64,000 nt of DNA, from contig CM046855.1 in the NCBI GenBank assembly GCA_025617745.1, positions 16,337,880-16,401,879 on the forward strand, read 5' to 3'. Numbering within the stretch: position 1 is the first letter of the stretch; every line of letters begins with the position of its first letter. The position numbers and the translations under genes were made by a program. This document shows positions 1-12,425 of this stretch, piece by piece. The stretch comes from Heliocidaris erythrogramma. Lineage: Eukaryota; Echinodermata; Echinoidea; Camarodonta; Echinometridae. Below the pieces are notes generated by a model. It saw only the letters and a program-made list of their open reading frames with translations. It searched no databases and was not told the origin of the DNA.

Positions 1-3000
1 GAGTACTAAAGCAGGACCGAGCGAAGGTAGTAACCAACACCATCAAGAGATTACCAGTACCTCTCATTGTACCTCTTGTTCAAGAGTTAGCCAGAAGGAT
101 GAACACTGCACCCCAAAGGTATGCCATAGTATATTCTTGTAGTCATACTGGTTTCAGTATAGTTTAGAAAGTTTTGTATCCAGCATATATTTCCTAAAGA
201 CAAATCTAATCATGTTTTCTAGCAGGTACTCTCACTGTTGATAACATGAAGGGGAGATCACTTTTAGCAGAATCCCATGCTAAGCTATTTGCCTCGGCGT
301 CTGGGGTATAATAAATAGGGTGTCTGTGAGTGCAAATGATGTGGCCCCTGTTGACATTTTGATGTTTTATATTCTTAGTGAAATTCCATATCCTTGTTAA
401 TGTCAAGCCCAACTTAAAGTAATTGCATGAACTACTGCCAACAGTTTGTTCTACGAAGCAGACTTATTTTGATGATGGAAGGTCTTCTTAGCAGCCCTTT
501 TTATGCCTCCGCCCACCGAAGGTGGGTGCCGGAGGCATTATGTTTTCGGGTTGTCCGTCCGTCCGTCCCACTTCTCGTTACCGCGATATCTGAAGAATCA
601 TTTGAGGTAGGAACCTCAAACTTGGTACTAGTATGTATCCCCATACGAAGATGAACTGATTAGATTTTGGGGTAAGTAGGTCAAAGTTCAGAGGTCACAG
701 AGGTCAATTTACATGAAATTGCATGGAATTACTGGTTTTTAGCACCGTTACCGCGATATCTCAAGAACTATCTGAGGTGAGAACTTCAAACTTGGTACCA
801 GGATGTATCCCCATAGAAAGATGAACTGATTAGATTTTGGGGTAAGGAGGTCAAAGGTCAGAGGTCACAGAGGTCAATTTACATGAAATTACATGAAATT
901 CTTGGTTTTTAGCACCGTTACCGCGATTTCTGAAGAACTATTTGAGGTAAGAACTTCAAACTTGGTACCAGTATGTATCCCCATAGAAAGAGGAACTGAT
1001 TAGATTTTGGGGTAGGTAGGTCAAAGTTCAGAGGTCACAGAGGTCAATTTACATGAAATTACATGGAATTACTGGTTTTTAGCACCGTTACCGCGATATC
1101 TCAAGAACTATCTTGAGGTGAGAACTTCAAACTTGGTACCAGTATGCATCCCCATAGAAAGATGAACTAAGTAGGTCAAAGGTCAGAGGTCACAGAGGTC
1201 AATTTACATAAAATTACATGAAATTACTGGTTTTTAGCCTCGTTATCAAATATTTCTAGAACAGTTTGAGCCATCAACTGAATTTAGGCGGAGGCATATA
1301 GGAGACGCAGTCGCATTCATCTTTTATCTTCTAAATCCTCTGTTTTCTTACAGCGGCTTGGTGATTGCCCATTGGACCAAGGAAGTGATACGAGAGAGGG
1401 CGTCCTACCTAATGACCTGTCCTGAACTCATGCATAGATTAAGTCACATCTATGAAACCATCAATACAAGGACAAGCTCTGGTGGTAAACTTAGTAGGCT
1501 GCATGGAAAGTTGGACCTCATGTTGGCTCAGGTAAATACATGGCTCAAGTATGGAAAGAGAATAGTAGATGTTTTCAATAGCAATCGCTTTAATACAAGA
1601 ATGTGAAAACAATATTTGCTGTCCAAGAACTGTTAGTATTATATCACTACACATAGTGAGTAGGAATTAAAAACTTACAATATTTACATACTTGCTGTCA
1701 ATAATAAACAGATGTAGTTCATAAAGCTTTGTGTCTAATCACTCAAACAGCAAAATTGAAAAAGCTTAGCATGAAGTAAAAAATAACCAAGAACCAGAGA
1801 GAAATGATTGGAATCTATTCATGTGCAATTTGTGTGATTGGCATGTTATGTTGAGCTTCACATTTTGATAGTTGGTGATAAAGTGATCTCTGAGGAATTA
1901 CAAATGAGAGTAAATTACCTTTAAAAATCGTATACATGCTTGTATGACCTTTATACGTGATATGCTGACATCTACATCTTATCTCCTTGTATACCTATGT
2001 TATTCCATGTAATATCAATGCTTACTTGGTATGTTCTTTGTACATCACAGATATCATCACAAGATGACACAGTGGAGGCCAGTCATACAGACCAAGCACT
2101 CATGCTCTATGAAGATGGTAGGTTTTCTGAGTCATAGCAGAGATCATTTATCAAAGTGTTGATGAGCCGATGATTTTAGGATTAATATTTTGTCGATAAA
2201 TGGGTTTTATATATTATTTAGTCTTGGGAAATTCAGATCATGTAATGTCTTTTTGAAAAGCAGACCATTCAAAGTATCTTTAAAACGTACCCTGAGATGA
2301 AAACAAAACTTCAGTGTAAGTGTAGTCACTAGTGGAATTACCAACTTACCATTTATAAGCACACCCTCTAGTAGAGAAGTATTAGTACTGATAATCATCA
2401 TCATCATCATCATCATCAAGATAATGATACACCATTCATAAGAGAACAGAACCATTGACATTCTGAAATGCAGAACTTAAAATCCAGCTTGCATCTAATT
2501 TTTGTTTGTTGTTTAAAATATTTATTCATATCATAGTACTCTTCTGATTTTTTTTCATGGCTTTATGGAGATAATGTTAAAGGTGAATTTGCTTTGAGAT
2601 CAATTATGACTTAATATGATGTTCCTGCTTCCCCTCATGAATTTTTTTTTTCTAATTTGGAATGATTTTCTGTTATAATGAGATATACTCTTAGCAAGTG
2701 ATAATTAAATCCTCCATGTATTTGTGTTTTGTTATGTTTTCAGAATCTTCTGATGAGTTGGATCTAATGGAGGATGGACTTGCTATTCACTCAGAATCAG
2801 AGGTAACAATCATAATTTATTTTTCCTTATTTCCAATTGGTACTAGTCATTTGATTGTCCTCACTTTCTTGAAAGATGTGAAATGCCGCCTTTAAATGGA
2901 AATATTTTGATGCAAATATTTTTTTAATAAGAAACCCTTTGTGCAAAATTGTATACTTCATATCAAAGGGGAATTCAATTACTGTATTGATTTTTAAATG

Positions 3001-3249
3001 AGGAAAATAGAGTGACAGGAAAAAGTAGTATTGTAGAATTATGCATGATATTGATTCAAGAATATATTTGATTATGCTTTTCAGGGTGAATGGGATGAGC
3101 TTTCTGAATCATCAGACATGGAGGTACAACAAGAAGATCAGGCAGACAGTAATGGCTCTGATAGTGAAGATGAAAAATCAAGTGAGGATGATGATGAGGA
3201 TGAGGAAGAAGATGAGGAGGAGGATGATGATGATGATGACGAAACCTGA
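1..3249 (+). CDS. WDR43: WDR43 (UTP5), C-terminal part, five exons
   Basis: Exons are 1-118 (5' incomplete), 1354-1531, 2051-2117, 2744-2802 and 3085-3249, ending in TGA at 3247-3249. Every junction is GT..AG and all phases join, giving about 194 residues. The first two exons encode a Utp12-type helical domain (RLPVPLIVPLVQELARRM, then HWTKEVIRERASYL and KLSRLHGKLDLML) that matches the C-terminal region of vertebrate WDR43. The last three exons encode a Ser/Asp/Glu-rich tail ending in a nearly pure acidic run, also typical of WDR43. By family knowledge the protein is the Utp5 subunit of the t-UTP/UTP-A complex, which acts in the nucleolus in pre-rRNA transcription and 18S processing. The N-terminal WD40 propeller must lie before base 1. 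The reading frame is intact. Identity is by recall of the family, with good agreement in both domain and tail. Confidence 0.88.
502..1298. mobile_element. TIR element with four 170-bp tandem units
   Basis: Lies in the first WDR43 intron of the window. It is bounded by TATGCCTCCGCC at 502-513 and its inverse GGCGGAGGCATA at 1287-1298; the left end also forms a small hairpin (505-536) followed by a GTCC repeat. Internally, units start at CGTTACCGCG-like sequence at 576, 746, 916 and 1086, a period of exactly 170 bp, with a shortened last unit (155 bp to 1241). Each unit ends in a cluster of AGGTCA-like hexamers. No ORF of note is present, so it is a non-autonomous element. Confidence 0.75.
2397..2418. 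repeat. ATC trinucleotide microsatellite
   Basis: A run of about seven ATC units in WDR43 intron sequence. Confidence 0.8.
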
Positions 3250-5290
3250 AAGCACTACGCCTCGCATGAATAGTGTGATTTTTTATATTATGAAGAAAAA
3301 AATTTACATGACTCCTCTCGAAACAAAATGAAGTCATATGTCTTTTCGCCAATCAATGCATTGTAACATACAGACATCAGCAGCACAGCTCCATCTCAAC
3401 ATAGCTTGTCGCCAGGCATTTGGGCATTTATTTCCAGAGTTGCGCCCTTACTTACTCTTTAGCATGTAATGATGCCACGCTTACGATCAATACTCTGACT
3501 TTCATGCATGCTCAGTTGGGTGGCAGAATGTTCCATTTCTACATCCCATAGACTTCGACAAAACCATTTTCCCCGAGGTTGGGGCTTGACATGCAGCAGT
3601 ATTGAAGTGGACATGATCTCACCATCATCATTTTATAAAATGCCATTCCTGAAAGTATTTGCTCAGCAGATAATTTTGTATGTGTCTTATGTTTGTATTA
3701 TTTTTATAAAGAGAAATTTGCTATCATAAGAATATCAGATACATAAAAATTTATAAAAAATAAATTATGTCGAAACCTGTTTATTTTATAACAGAGCAAA
3801 ACATGTTAAAGAGGTTCTTTCCTTTGTGAATGCATCTAAAATTTAAATATCAAGTGAAGATGTTCTAATATTTTTTCTTTTTGGGCACTTGGATATAATA
3901 TTTATTGTATATAGTTTCAAAGAGTTATATGACACAAAGTAGTAATGTCTTCCTCTGGTCTTCTGCCAAATTTATGAATCTTTCAATTTTCAGCATTTCT
4001 TTATTTTCTTTCTATTTTTCTGCCAAGTTTTTATTTGGTTGGTATTAAAATTTCAGAGATGTTTTTATTTTCATTCACTTACTCCAGTTGGCTTGCATAA
4101 TCTCTGAAATTTAGATAGATTCTGATTTTTGTTACTGGTAGCAATGAAATGATAGTTACCAGCTCATTATTTCTGACGATGCAACTTGCACTATATGTAG
4201 AGGTCAATCCTTTTTTTTTGTTGCCCCATGACCCCATCTGATTGTCTTATCAGTGCTGCTATCATCAGATTGCCATTACCACTCTGTGATGATGGGTTTG
4301 TTTCATTGATGACCTATTCATTATACCCCGTTATAAATGCCAAATGAATCCCATATAGGGGTCATAACCCTGAGGTTCTAGAGTTACAGGAAAATTGGTA
4401 CTGATATTGCTTGTGAGCTTTGTAGGCACCTGTGGACATTAAATCACCTATTGAAAATATATGGTAGGGCTTATTTCTCTTGAATAGAAAGTGAAGATGA
4501 TCTTATATGAAGAAGGGAAGATGTAATGAAATCGGAAATGTTTTTGAAAAGTGTCTATACATGTATCTGATCTGTTCACTTGCCTACATAGAGAAATATG
4601 GTTATCTGATACATTAGTGCTTTATATTGTATGCAAGGTCAAGTTAAAGCAGTTTTAATTTGTATAAATTTCAGCAATATTCTTTTTTTTTAAATTTCCT
4701 TTACAAAAAAAATTGAAAGAAAAAAAAAAATGTAACTGAGCTACATTGTGCCAAAATCGTAGAAGGTGATGTACATGGGTGTCGGTGATCTATTGATATC
4801 TGAGAGGTGCCAACTAGTCTAAAGTCAAGTAGAGCCCCAACTCTGCCCATTCTATCTAAATCCAGGCTTTAATGTGTACACAATGATCTCTGTTCATTAT
4901 AAAACAGAAATAATTTGATGTGAAAATTATAAAAGAGAAATAATATGATGTGAAAAAAGTGAAATGACCCATCTTTACCTAAGTGTTTCAAAAGTAAACA
5001 AAAAAGCATGTTATTCAAAATTATCACATGTCCTAGATAACTTCAAAAGTAATGTGGGAGAGGAGGACAAATATCAGGAGCTATTTTAAAATAATTTACT
5101 TTTCTTTTACAAGCTACAAATCATGTTACAGATAAAATGCACTGCAGCCTGTCGAAAGGAATGCCCACAGTTTTACTGACTATGATGAGTATGGTTCACG
5201 AGTCGTACTTGAATTAAATTCATGTCATGCTGATTATGTATGTTCTTGTATTAACACTTGAATGAAGAGAGACTTTTCATTATGAATAAA
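3250..5290 (+). other. WDR43: WDR43 3' UTR and polyadenylation region
   Basis: AT-rich sequence after the WDR43 stop with no coding potential on either strand. Possible poly(A) signals AATAAA lie at 3759-3764 (short 3' UTR of about 0.5 kb) and 5285-5290 (long form of about 2 kb). The true end cannot be chosen without transcript data. Confidence 0.45.
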
Positions 5291-5299
5291 TTTTGTATA

Positions 5300-7550
5300 A
5301 ATTACAGACAGTGATGTCCTTGTGTTCTCATTCTTCCTAGTATGATGTTTTTATACATGAAGTTCTTTTCCTGTCATCTCTTGTATCTTCTTTATATATT
5401 CATGTGTATCCTCTTGTTTATTTCATGCCGCCTTCTGTGCATTCACTGCACAGACATTGTCTCTTACAAATACTCATATTTTTCCCTGTAAAGTTAATTT
5501 TTGCTGGACATAGAGTTATACCTGATGCTTCTTGTAAAAGTATCTCATATTTTTAAGGGTAATCCAACCTTTGGAAAAAGTTAAATAGGATGGAAGCGGA
5601 ATACAGGGAAAATGTTTGAAAGAGTTTGAAAAGAAGTGGACAAGGAGTACGAGAAATTATCACTGAGAGATCACTAAATATATGTGGATTTCAAATTGGC
5701 GAAATAGTCTCTACAGCGACGTAGTTGATTGCAACTCTTTCCATTTTCTATACACATAAAAATCATGAATCTCCATTTCTCTCCCCAGCAATTTTGCCAT
5801 TTGGGCTGTACTGTGTCTGTTATGTTGTTATATGTCCTCCAAAATAAAGTACATGTGTACATGTAACTGAAAAAATAAAATGCATTCGGTAATAAAGCAG
5901 GGAAATTTCCCTGATTAAAGTGCTAGAAGTAATATTAGTCATCTAATATGCAGTGCCCCCGAAATGGGAGATGTCCCACATCATATAACCTTGACATTTC
6001 CGACTGCCAAACTGAAATGCCAATAATCGGTCCATAATCATATTTATTGACTTTAACCTTTGTTAAATCGGTTTCATCAAAATTTTTATTACTTTCTGCT
6101 ACAATTAGGCAACTTGCTACTAGGGCTGGATAGCCGATTAAATGAATTTAAGGCAAATTCTTTCACTCGTGATGAGTGATAAAGAAAGGGGGGGGGGGGG
6201 GGAAGAAAAAAAGTAATTATAACAATGATAATAACACAGTTTGTAATGATGATAACGGGGAGGGAAATTATTGTGATTTCTCAGCAAAGAGGTTTTTTCT
6301 CCAGATAAGTTATATTTGGATATCTGTCTATAATCAAGGAGGTTCAAACAGATGGAGTCATAACAGACGGCTTCCCTTTGAAGCGAGCTGTGACAAATAT
6401 GCGCTCTCCGAAAATATTCTTCCAAACGAGGAAACAAATCAAATTCCGTTTTATTGCATAACCATGGTTAAGTACAATGGAGGATATTCTGTTGTAATGA
6501 TAATTAGTTTTTGCAGACCCAAATGTAACTTCGAAAAGGTGCTCATGAATGATATTAACAAGGTTCAAGCGAACATATTTAGTGCCAAAAATACCAGATT
6601 TGGGATGACAATTTCTTGACGGGGCGCGTGTGCCCACTACTTTGGTTGGCTATATTTCCTAGAGCCATCTTTCACGATGGTAATATATGAAATTTAATGA
6701 TCGGAATTAAGCGGAAAGGTGTTAAAATTGCCCCTAAAGAGGCATACATTTGTGACACTTTTAAGGTTGTATCTAAAAAAAAATGTTCATCCTGCGGCAG
6801 GGTAATTTCAGATTGATATCGAAATTATTTACAATAAAGCTGCACATTCACTTTCTGTGTTTGTCGATTTATGAATTTAACTGCGCACCGTAAACATTCA
6901 AATGTCAAAACATCTCTAAATCTTTCCCGTTTAATTTGGCGGCATCAGGCATAGCTTCAAAGACTCGAGACAGTTTATCAATTCAATTGTACATCCTTTA
7001 TTATCTGCCAGGTGTTTGCATTAATTGTCATTAGTTGAGACCCCATCTGTTTGAACCTCCTTGCTACTAATGTAATATTGTTCAATCGTCCAACAAAACG
7101 TTCTACTGCAGCATACCGTAATAGACCGCTTCGGTAATGTATGCAAATTTTATGCATACCTTTCAAACAAAGGTTGTTCTTGACAACCTGAAAGCTTGCC
7201 GGGCATAGCAACAAAATGATGTATGCAAACTGGATTCCAAGCATTGAGACTCATTGTTAAAAGCATGTTCATGGAATAGCTCGTCACTAGGTGCTCAGAG
7301 AATATATGTGCATAAATTTGTGATTACAATTAATTAAGGGCTGGTTTTACCTGACCGATTACGATACTTTTCCAGTTGCAATTTTTTTTTTTTTTTTTTT
7401 TTTTGCAGTGGCGTAGATTAGAAAAAAATGAAATCGTGGGACTTAGACTGACCCTATATATGCCTATCAATCCACATTCTTTGCTTTTCAGGAAATGATT
7501 GAGTTTGACAATTGAGTTTGAAATATAGTTTCGTCCATTATTAATATTTT
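5300..7550. other. Intergenic, no gene seen
   Basis: AT-rich sequence between the end of WDR43 and a CT-rich tract. The open frames here are short, have no recognisable motifs and no splice-site support. A poly-G run of about 14 bases lies near 6188 and a poly-T run near 7381. The only structure noted is the inverted-repeat pair listed separately. Confidence 0.5.
6336..7062. mobile_element. Possible non-autonomous element with 20-bp TIRs
   Basis: AAGGAGGTTCAAACAGATGG at 6336-6355 recurs as its exact inverse at 7043-7062, enclosing about 690 bp without a recognisable gene. A perfect 20-bp inverted pair at this spacing suggests terminal repeats of a DNA element. No clear target duplication was seen, so the assignment is tentative. 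Confidence 0.4.
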
Positions 7551-7553
7551 ACT

Positions 7554-7667
7554 TCCTCTCTCTCTCTCTCTCTCCCTTTTTCTCTTTCTCTCAATCTCAA
7601 TGTATATATGTCTCCTCTTCCTATTTGGATCTTTTCCCGCCTCTTTCTCCCCCTGTTTTCAATTTCC

Positions 7668-7720
<53 letters not shown>

Positions 7721-7802
7721 AATTGCAATGTTTTTCTGTCTCCTCTTCCTATTTGGATCTTTCCCCGCCTCTTTCTCCCCCTGTTTTCAGTTTCCACCGT
7801 CT

Positions 7803-7841
<39 letters not shown>

Positions 7842-7858
7842 TTCTCTTTCTCTCTCCA
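7554..7858. repeat. CT-rich tract with duplicated ~60-bp core
   Basis: Long (CT)n runs surround two near-identical copies of a pyrimidine-rich segment at about 7609-7671 and 7738-7797, each containing CTATTTGGATCTTT. Period about 128 bp. The long frames read across it are low-complexity artefacts. Confidence 0.8.
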
Positions 7859-8331
7859 TCTATCCAAAGTTTTGGTTTGCCATTACTGAGCAACGAGAAT
7901 ATCATTTATACGTTTGTCAAAAGAATTAGTACTTTCCTTTTATTGTTTTGTGCTAAATGATGTGGATCGAGGTGAAAATGAAATTTAGATCAGTAAGCTT
8001 CAAAATCAAGATGTGCAATCATTTATTACCGTAGGCCTACGTGTGCGTAGTTTCATTTTGTCGAACAAATTTGACACGGGCATTGATATCGACTTGAAAA
8101 TATTTGTTAATGACATTCTTTCCCTCCAATTTTCTCTCAACAATTCAACTTCAGAATATGTAGAACCGTGAACTTGTTCATGTATGCCACATATATGGTT
8201 TTATAATTTAAAAATGTATAAATATGTTGCATGCTTTAAGACTTTAAAAATGATGCTTATGCCTTTTCATGATTGGCAATTTAAAACAAAAAGTTCAATC
8301 AAGTCGATCGAGTCCCTCTATGACAGTACTA

Positions 8332-8525
8332 AAGCCCGCCTCACACTGTGCGATTTCCTGCGATATCGCCTCGCATCGCAGGAAATCGCACGATATCGTG
8401 CAGTGTGAGAGGTCTTGCGACGCAACAGCTTGCGATTTTCCCAATATCGCAAGCAATCGCCTCGCATCGCAGGGTTTTGAACATGTTCAAAAATTTTGTT
8501 GCGATGCGATGCGATGCGATGCGAT
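8332..8525. mobile_element. GCGAT-rich element, copy 1
   Basis: Begins AAGCCCGCCTCACACTGTGC, which is the inverse of the right end of the element at 15287-15417. The first 80 bp can fold on itself (TCACACTGTGCGAT against ATCGTGCAGTGTGA). It ends near a (GCGAT)n microsatellite at about 8499-8525. The right terminus is unclear, so the copy may be truncated. Confidence 0.5.
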
Positions 8526-8529
8526 TTCC

Positions 8530-10480
8530 ATCTAGTGGACAGAGGAACAACGGATAAAGGGCAGGAGGTTCTCCTTCAAATGTGGCAGGATAGCCGGATA
8601 GGCCATCATTATTTAACATCAGCCTGCCGGCCTATCACAATCGCGTGACAAAAGACAGAATGAAGACGGAAACATGTTACGAGATTGGATATAACCGTAA
8701 GTAATTTGATGAAATTGTGCACTATGCATTTTTTATCGCACAAATTTTTTGCATATGTAGTCCCGTACATAGGATTTAATTGGAGTGTGATTTCATCGTT
8801 TTGCGCAGTGCAGGAATGCAATGGGTCGAACTCGAAGATCTGACTTGAGTATGGCTGTCACTTTGGATGGGAATTTTACCCTGAAAATTTAACTTTATCG
8901 TTTTGGCGAACCTCATTTGGTCTGGGATTCTCATTGCCAAATCATACCAGAACTTGAAGTCTGATGCACACATTTGTACATTATAAATTATCTAGGCCTA
9001 AGATCATGAAGATTAACTAGGTAATTGTGGGACGCTTTGACTTACTACTTAGGCCTACTTAGGCCATGACTTAGGCCTACTTTGTAACTCTAATTAAATC
9101 TAATTGAAATCTAAAAAGGAATCTAATTAACCTAAAACTATAATAGTAAAGTAAAACAAATTAAAGTAAAACAAAGAAAGTTACAAGGCACTAGATTTAA
9201 ATTACTTACAGATAAATGTAAAAACCCCATGCATATTACTGACCTCTAACAGTCTAAGACTAAGTCTAACTTTTTTAGGGACTACTATTTGAAGGTCCTT
9301 ATTCCCCCGAAATTCGGAGTCCTTTCATCTCAATTCTAACCCACAAAGTACACTCAACAGCGGCAGAAGCAGTGACAAGAGTAACCCTACACATCCCTGT
9401 CGCGCCGTCTGGTCGGGCTATGACATGAGTTGTACTAGGCCTACTAGTAGTCTAGGTCTAGTCTATGTTGTGGGCACAAGAATAAATAATATGTAAGTTG
9501 TTCATAGTTGCCTCGTCTAACTCTAAGTTAGAAGAGAGAGAGTTGCAGCTGGCAGCTGGCCGAAGAAGTATGGTATGTACGGTTATTAAAATTATTTGGC
9601 CTTTAGGGCGCTGGACCGACGCTTGCCTCGTTTCGGTACCTCAACTTCCCTGAGATATGGGCTCGGCAGCCATGTCCATCAGTGCTTTATACATGCGTCG
9701 TAAACAGCATACAAATTTTAGGTAGCTGCTTTTCTCGGTATTTTTTTTCTCAATATATCGATGTATTAGATCTATAATATTTTTAAAAATTTCCCCTCTC
9801 TTCTACTGTAGGATTCTTTGCCATGCTGGATAAATGGATTTTATTTATATTAATTAATAGGCCGATATATATTGTACCTCTCAGTTTTTGCACTCTACTA
9901 AGTACTATTATCCACAGCTCACCCAATACTAAGCTGAGTTGAGATGATAGGCAAATTTATTTCAGGTTTTTGCTCAAATTTATGATTAAGGATCAAATAA
10001 TTCTTCATTATTCAATTTGTTAGGACTGAAAGTGAGGTTTTGGGTATCATTTACCTTGTTCGCATAACAATAAGTGTTTAAATACTTTTATAGCTGCAAT
10101 GTATTTTACTTCCCATTATTCAAACATAATCTCATTTTCAGTTAACCCATTGCCTTCTTGAATCAGGTGGGTCCTGTGTCAAGTTTTGAGCAAACTTTAG
10201 GGAATAAGAGAATTCAGCAGTCAACAGCTACATGTTAATACTTTGAAAGTTATTGTGAGATCTACTTTATATGATCATGATTATGTTGTACTATTTGTTT
10301 CAGAATATTCATATTGATAAGTTAAGAATGTATTTTAAAATGTCACTCATAAATCACAAGTAAGCTGGCTACTGATGTCAAGAATGTAAGAAAGTTTGTA
10401 ACATGTTTCTGGCTTTTGTTCCCCCACTTATTTTTTTGCATAGCTCATTTTCTAATTGAAACTTATTTTACTATCTTTTC
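8530..10480. other. Intergenic, no gene seen
   Basis: No supported exon. The part at about 8990-9560 is rich in AGGCCTA/CTAGGCC motifs, a pattern without assigned function here. A GC-richer patch near 9595-9700 has no open frame of note. Confidence 0.4.
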
Positions 10481-10484
10481 ATAG

Positions 10485-12043
10485 AATTTTTCAAGCTGCC
10501 TCTTGGAAGCTGTTCTGCAAGCAGTATACCATCCATGAGAAACGCAGTGCTATCAACCCTCGATCTTTCCCACAATGCACGCACTGTAATGTCAAAGAAA
10601 TTGCCTTGGAAAAGTTACTGGTAAGAATTGCTTTTGAAAACAGACTTTTAAAGAAAATTCTAACTTGTCATGCAGGTTCCTTTTTTTAACTTTTACCTTG
10701 TCTTTTTTCTTTTATTTTGATTGAATTTACTTCTTCAAAAAGATAGTCGTATAATTTGCAGAGAAATGACATGAACACAACAGATATCATAGGGACGACA
10801 CTTTTCATTCAAATAAAATGCTTAATTTTGATTTAATCTGTCAAAACATATTTTTATAAATGAATAGATTTTCATTTTAATTGCAATTGCACAAAATTAT
10901 TTTGAATGATTTGCATTCAGGCTGAGCAAAGCAAAGAAATCTCTTAATCAGTTTTTATTCTTTGTCAAACATCTATCCAGTAAAGTGTATTCAAGTACAG
11001 TATAATGCTGATAATTTGTTTGCTGTTTGATTTAAGCCGGGAAATGTAATTAACTCTTAGTTACATTTCCCTGATTTAAGCCAGTGAGAATGAGTTTGAT
11101 TGTAGAGTAATCAAGGGTGTTACTAAACTGATGGATTTAGTTAATGTACCCTTTGTTTCTTTTTATTATTAGCTCTTTATTACTTATCATTGTACCTCTC
11201 ATGTTTTATTAATGAAGCTGTAAACATCAGATGAAATCTACCAGATGACCATCCTATAGAAGCTATAAATGCCTCACACAATATCCACCTTGCCAGAGAG
11301 TTTCTATGAACTGTCATCCCTATGAACTGTCATCCCTCAGAATTTTAGATTTGAGTGACAATGAAATCACAGGTATGTTCTCTTATTTCTCACTCATATG
11401 TCTGAATAAATATGAAATGTGAATACATGAATAATAAGGATTGAAAACCAGGAATGAATTCAGCTTGTGCTGGACTTTGCTGGATTTCTGTCTTGTATCG
11501 AGCAAAACAAAATTCCCTATTTATTCCCGGTAATTATGATTTTTGGAATCCAGCTGCCAGCCCTTCCCAGGTAAATTACATCCAGGGTTATAACATTATT
11601 TAGTCCAAAAGGGGGCTGCAGGAAAAAAAAATCCTCAAAAAGCCCTTTTATGTCTTTGTTTTTCTCTAAGGGTGGGGGAGGGGGGTTGGCCTCTTCAGTT
11701 TTCACTTCACCCCATGAATCTGCCTGCATGTATGTTTGAGTAATACTGGCATCCATAATTTCATGAATCACAAATTAAAATCCATATTTGAATATTAATA
11801 AGAACAAATGAAATGACAATACATTTGGTTTTTCTATTAATGAAAAATGAAATACCGTACATGAATTTCAAGCAAATGTGTTGATAAATAAGAACATCTA
11901 TTTTGATCCCTCGATTACCTTGCAGATCTGGATGCAAGCAACTCTTTGGCATGTCTGTCATTGAAGAAATCAACTTGGAGCACAATCCCATACCTGGTGA
12001 TACCTACTCAGAACTGTTACAACATCAAACCGTTAATATCTGA
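10485..12043 (+). pseudogene. Leucine-rich-repeat gene remnant
   Basis: Three exon-like segments encode LRR consensus. Segment a (10485-10620, splice sites AG and GT present) reads LSTLDLSHN in its third frame. Segment b (about 11290-11372, donor GTATGT) reads LPESFYELSSL then RILDLSDNEIT, but only if a 16-bp tandem duplication (11305-11320 repeated at 11321-11336) is skipped; as written, the frame meets a stop. Segment c (11926-12043, acceptor TGCAG) reads IEEINLEHNPIPGD and ends at TGA 12041-12043. Upstream of b the frame is closed by TAA at 11266-11268, and the phase of b (one base left) does not match c (needs two). LRRs are protein-binding repeats; the parent gene is not identified, though small proteins such as LRRC20 have similar repeat spacing. 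Could instead be a live gene with an assembly error or unseen exons. Confidence 0.5.
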
Positions 12044-12234
12044 GCCGTCTCCTTCAGATCATATGGATTGAAGGTGGTATTTTCTTCGTTCAATCCCCCC
12101 CCCCCCCAAATTACTTTGCAGGCACAAAACTTTGTCAATTAGCATAATTCAATTTCCAGATTTGACCCCTCATAGTTCATAAGGCTTTCCTATACTAAAG
12201 GTTTTCTTGACACAGACAGTGACATAGCCAGCAT

Positions 12235-12425
12235 ATGGTGAAAGCCTATACCCCTTGGCTCAAACTATTTGGAGACGATTCCACTGTCCTGATCAACAGC
12301 CTCCAAACCAACTTTGACGGACCCTGGTTTAAAACTGAATCCTGTCTTTCAGATGGCATTTTTATTTCCCCCAAAGTAAATAATCATGTTTGAACAGTCT
12401 GATTAATATGTGTCTGTAAAAACCC
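12235..12425 (+). mobile_element. Diverged copy of the 7SL-like SINE
   Basis: The 3' two thirds aligns by eye with the SINE at 20679-20869: both have CGGACC, then TCTTTC(A/G)GATGG, GTAAATAATCAT and GTCTGTAAAAACCCA in the same order and spacing. The 7SL-like head is barely recognisable here, so this is an old copy. Confidence 0.6.

Noticed and set aside
3041..3352. Other-frame readings over the WDR43 acidic exon (Met-rich and His-rich)
   Set aside because: Shadows of the GAT/GAG repeat that encodes the Asp/Glu tail.
7600..7960. Long open frames on both strands over CT repeats
   Set aside because: Low-complexity Ser/Leu/Phe or Arg/Glu translations of a microsatellite; no start context or splice support.
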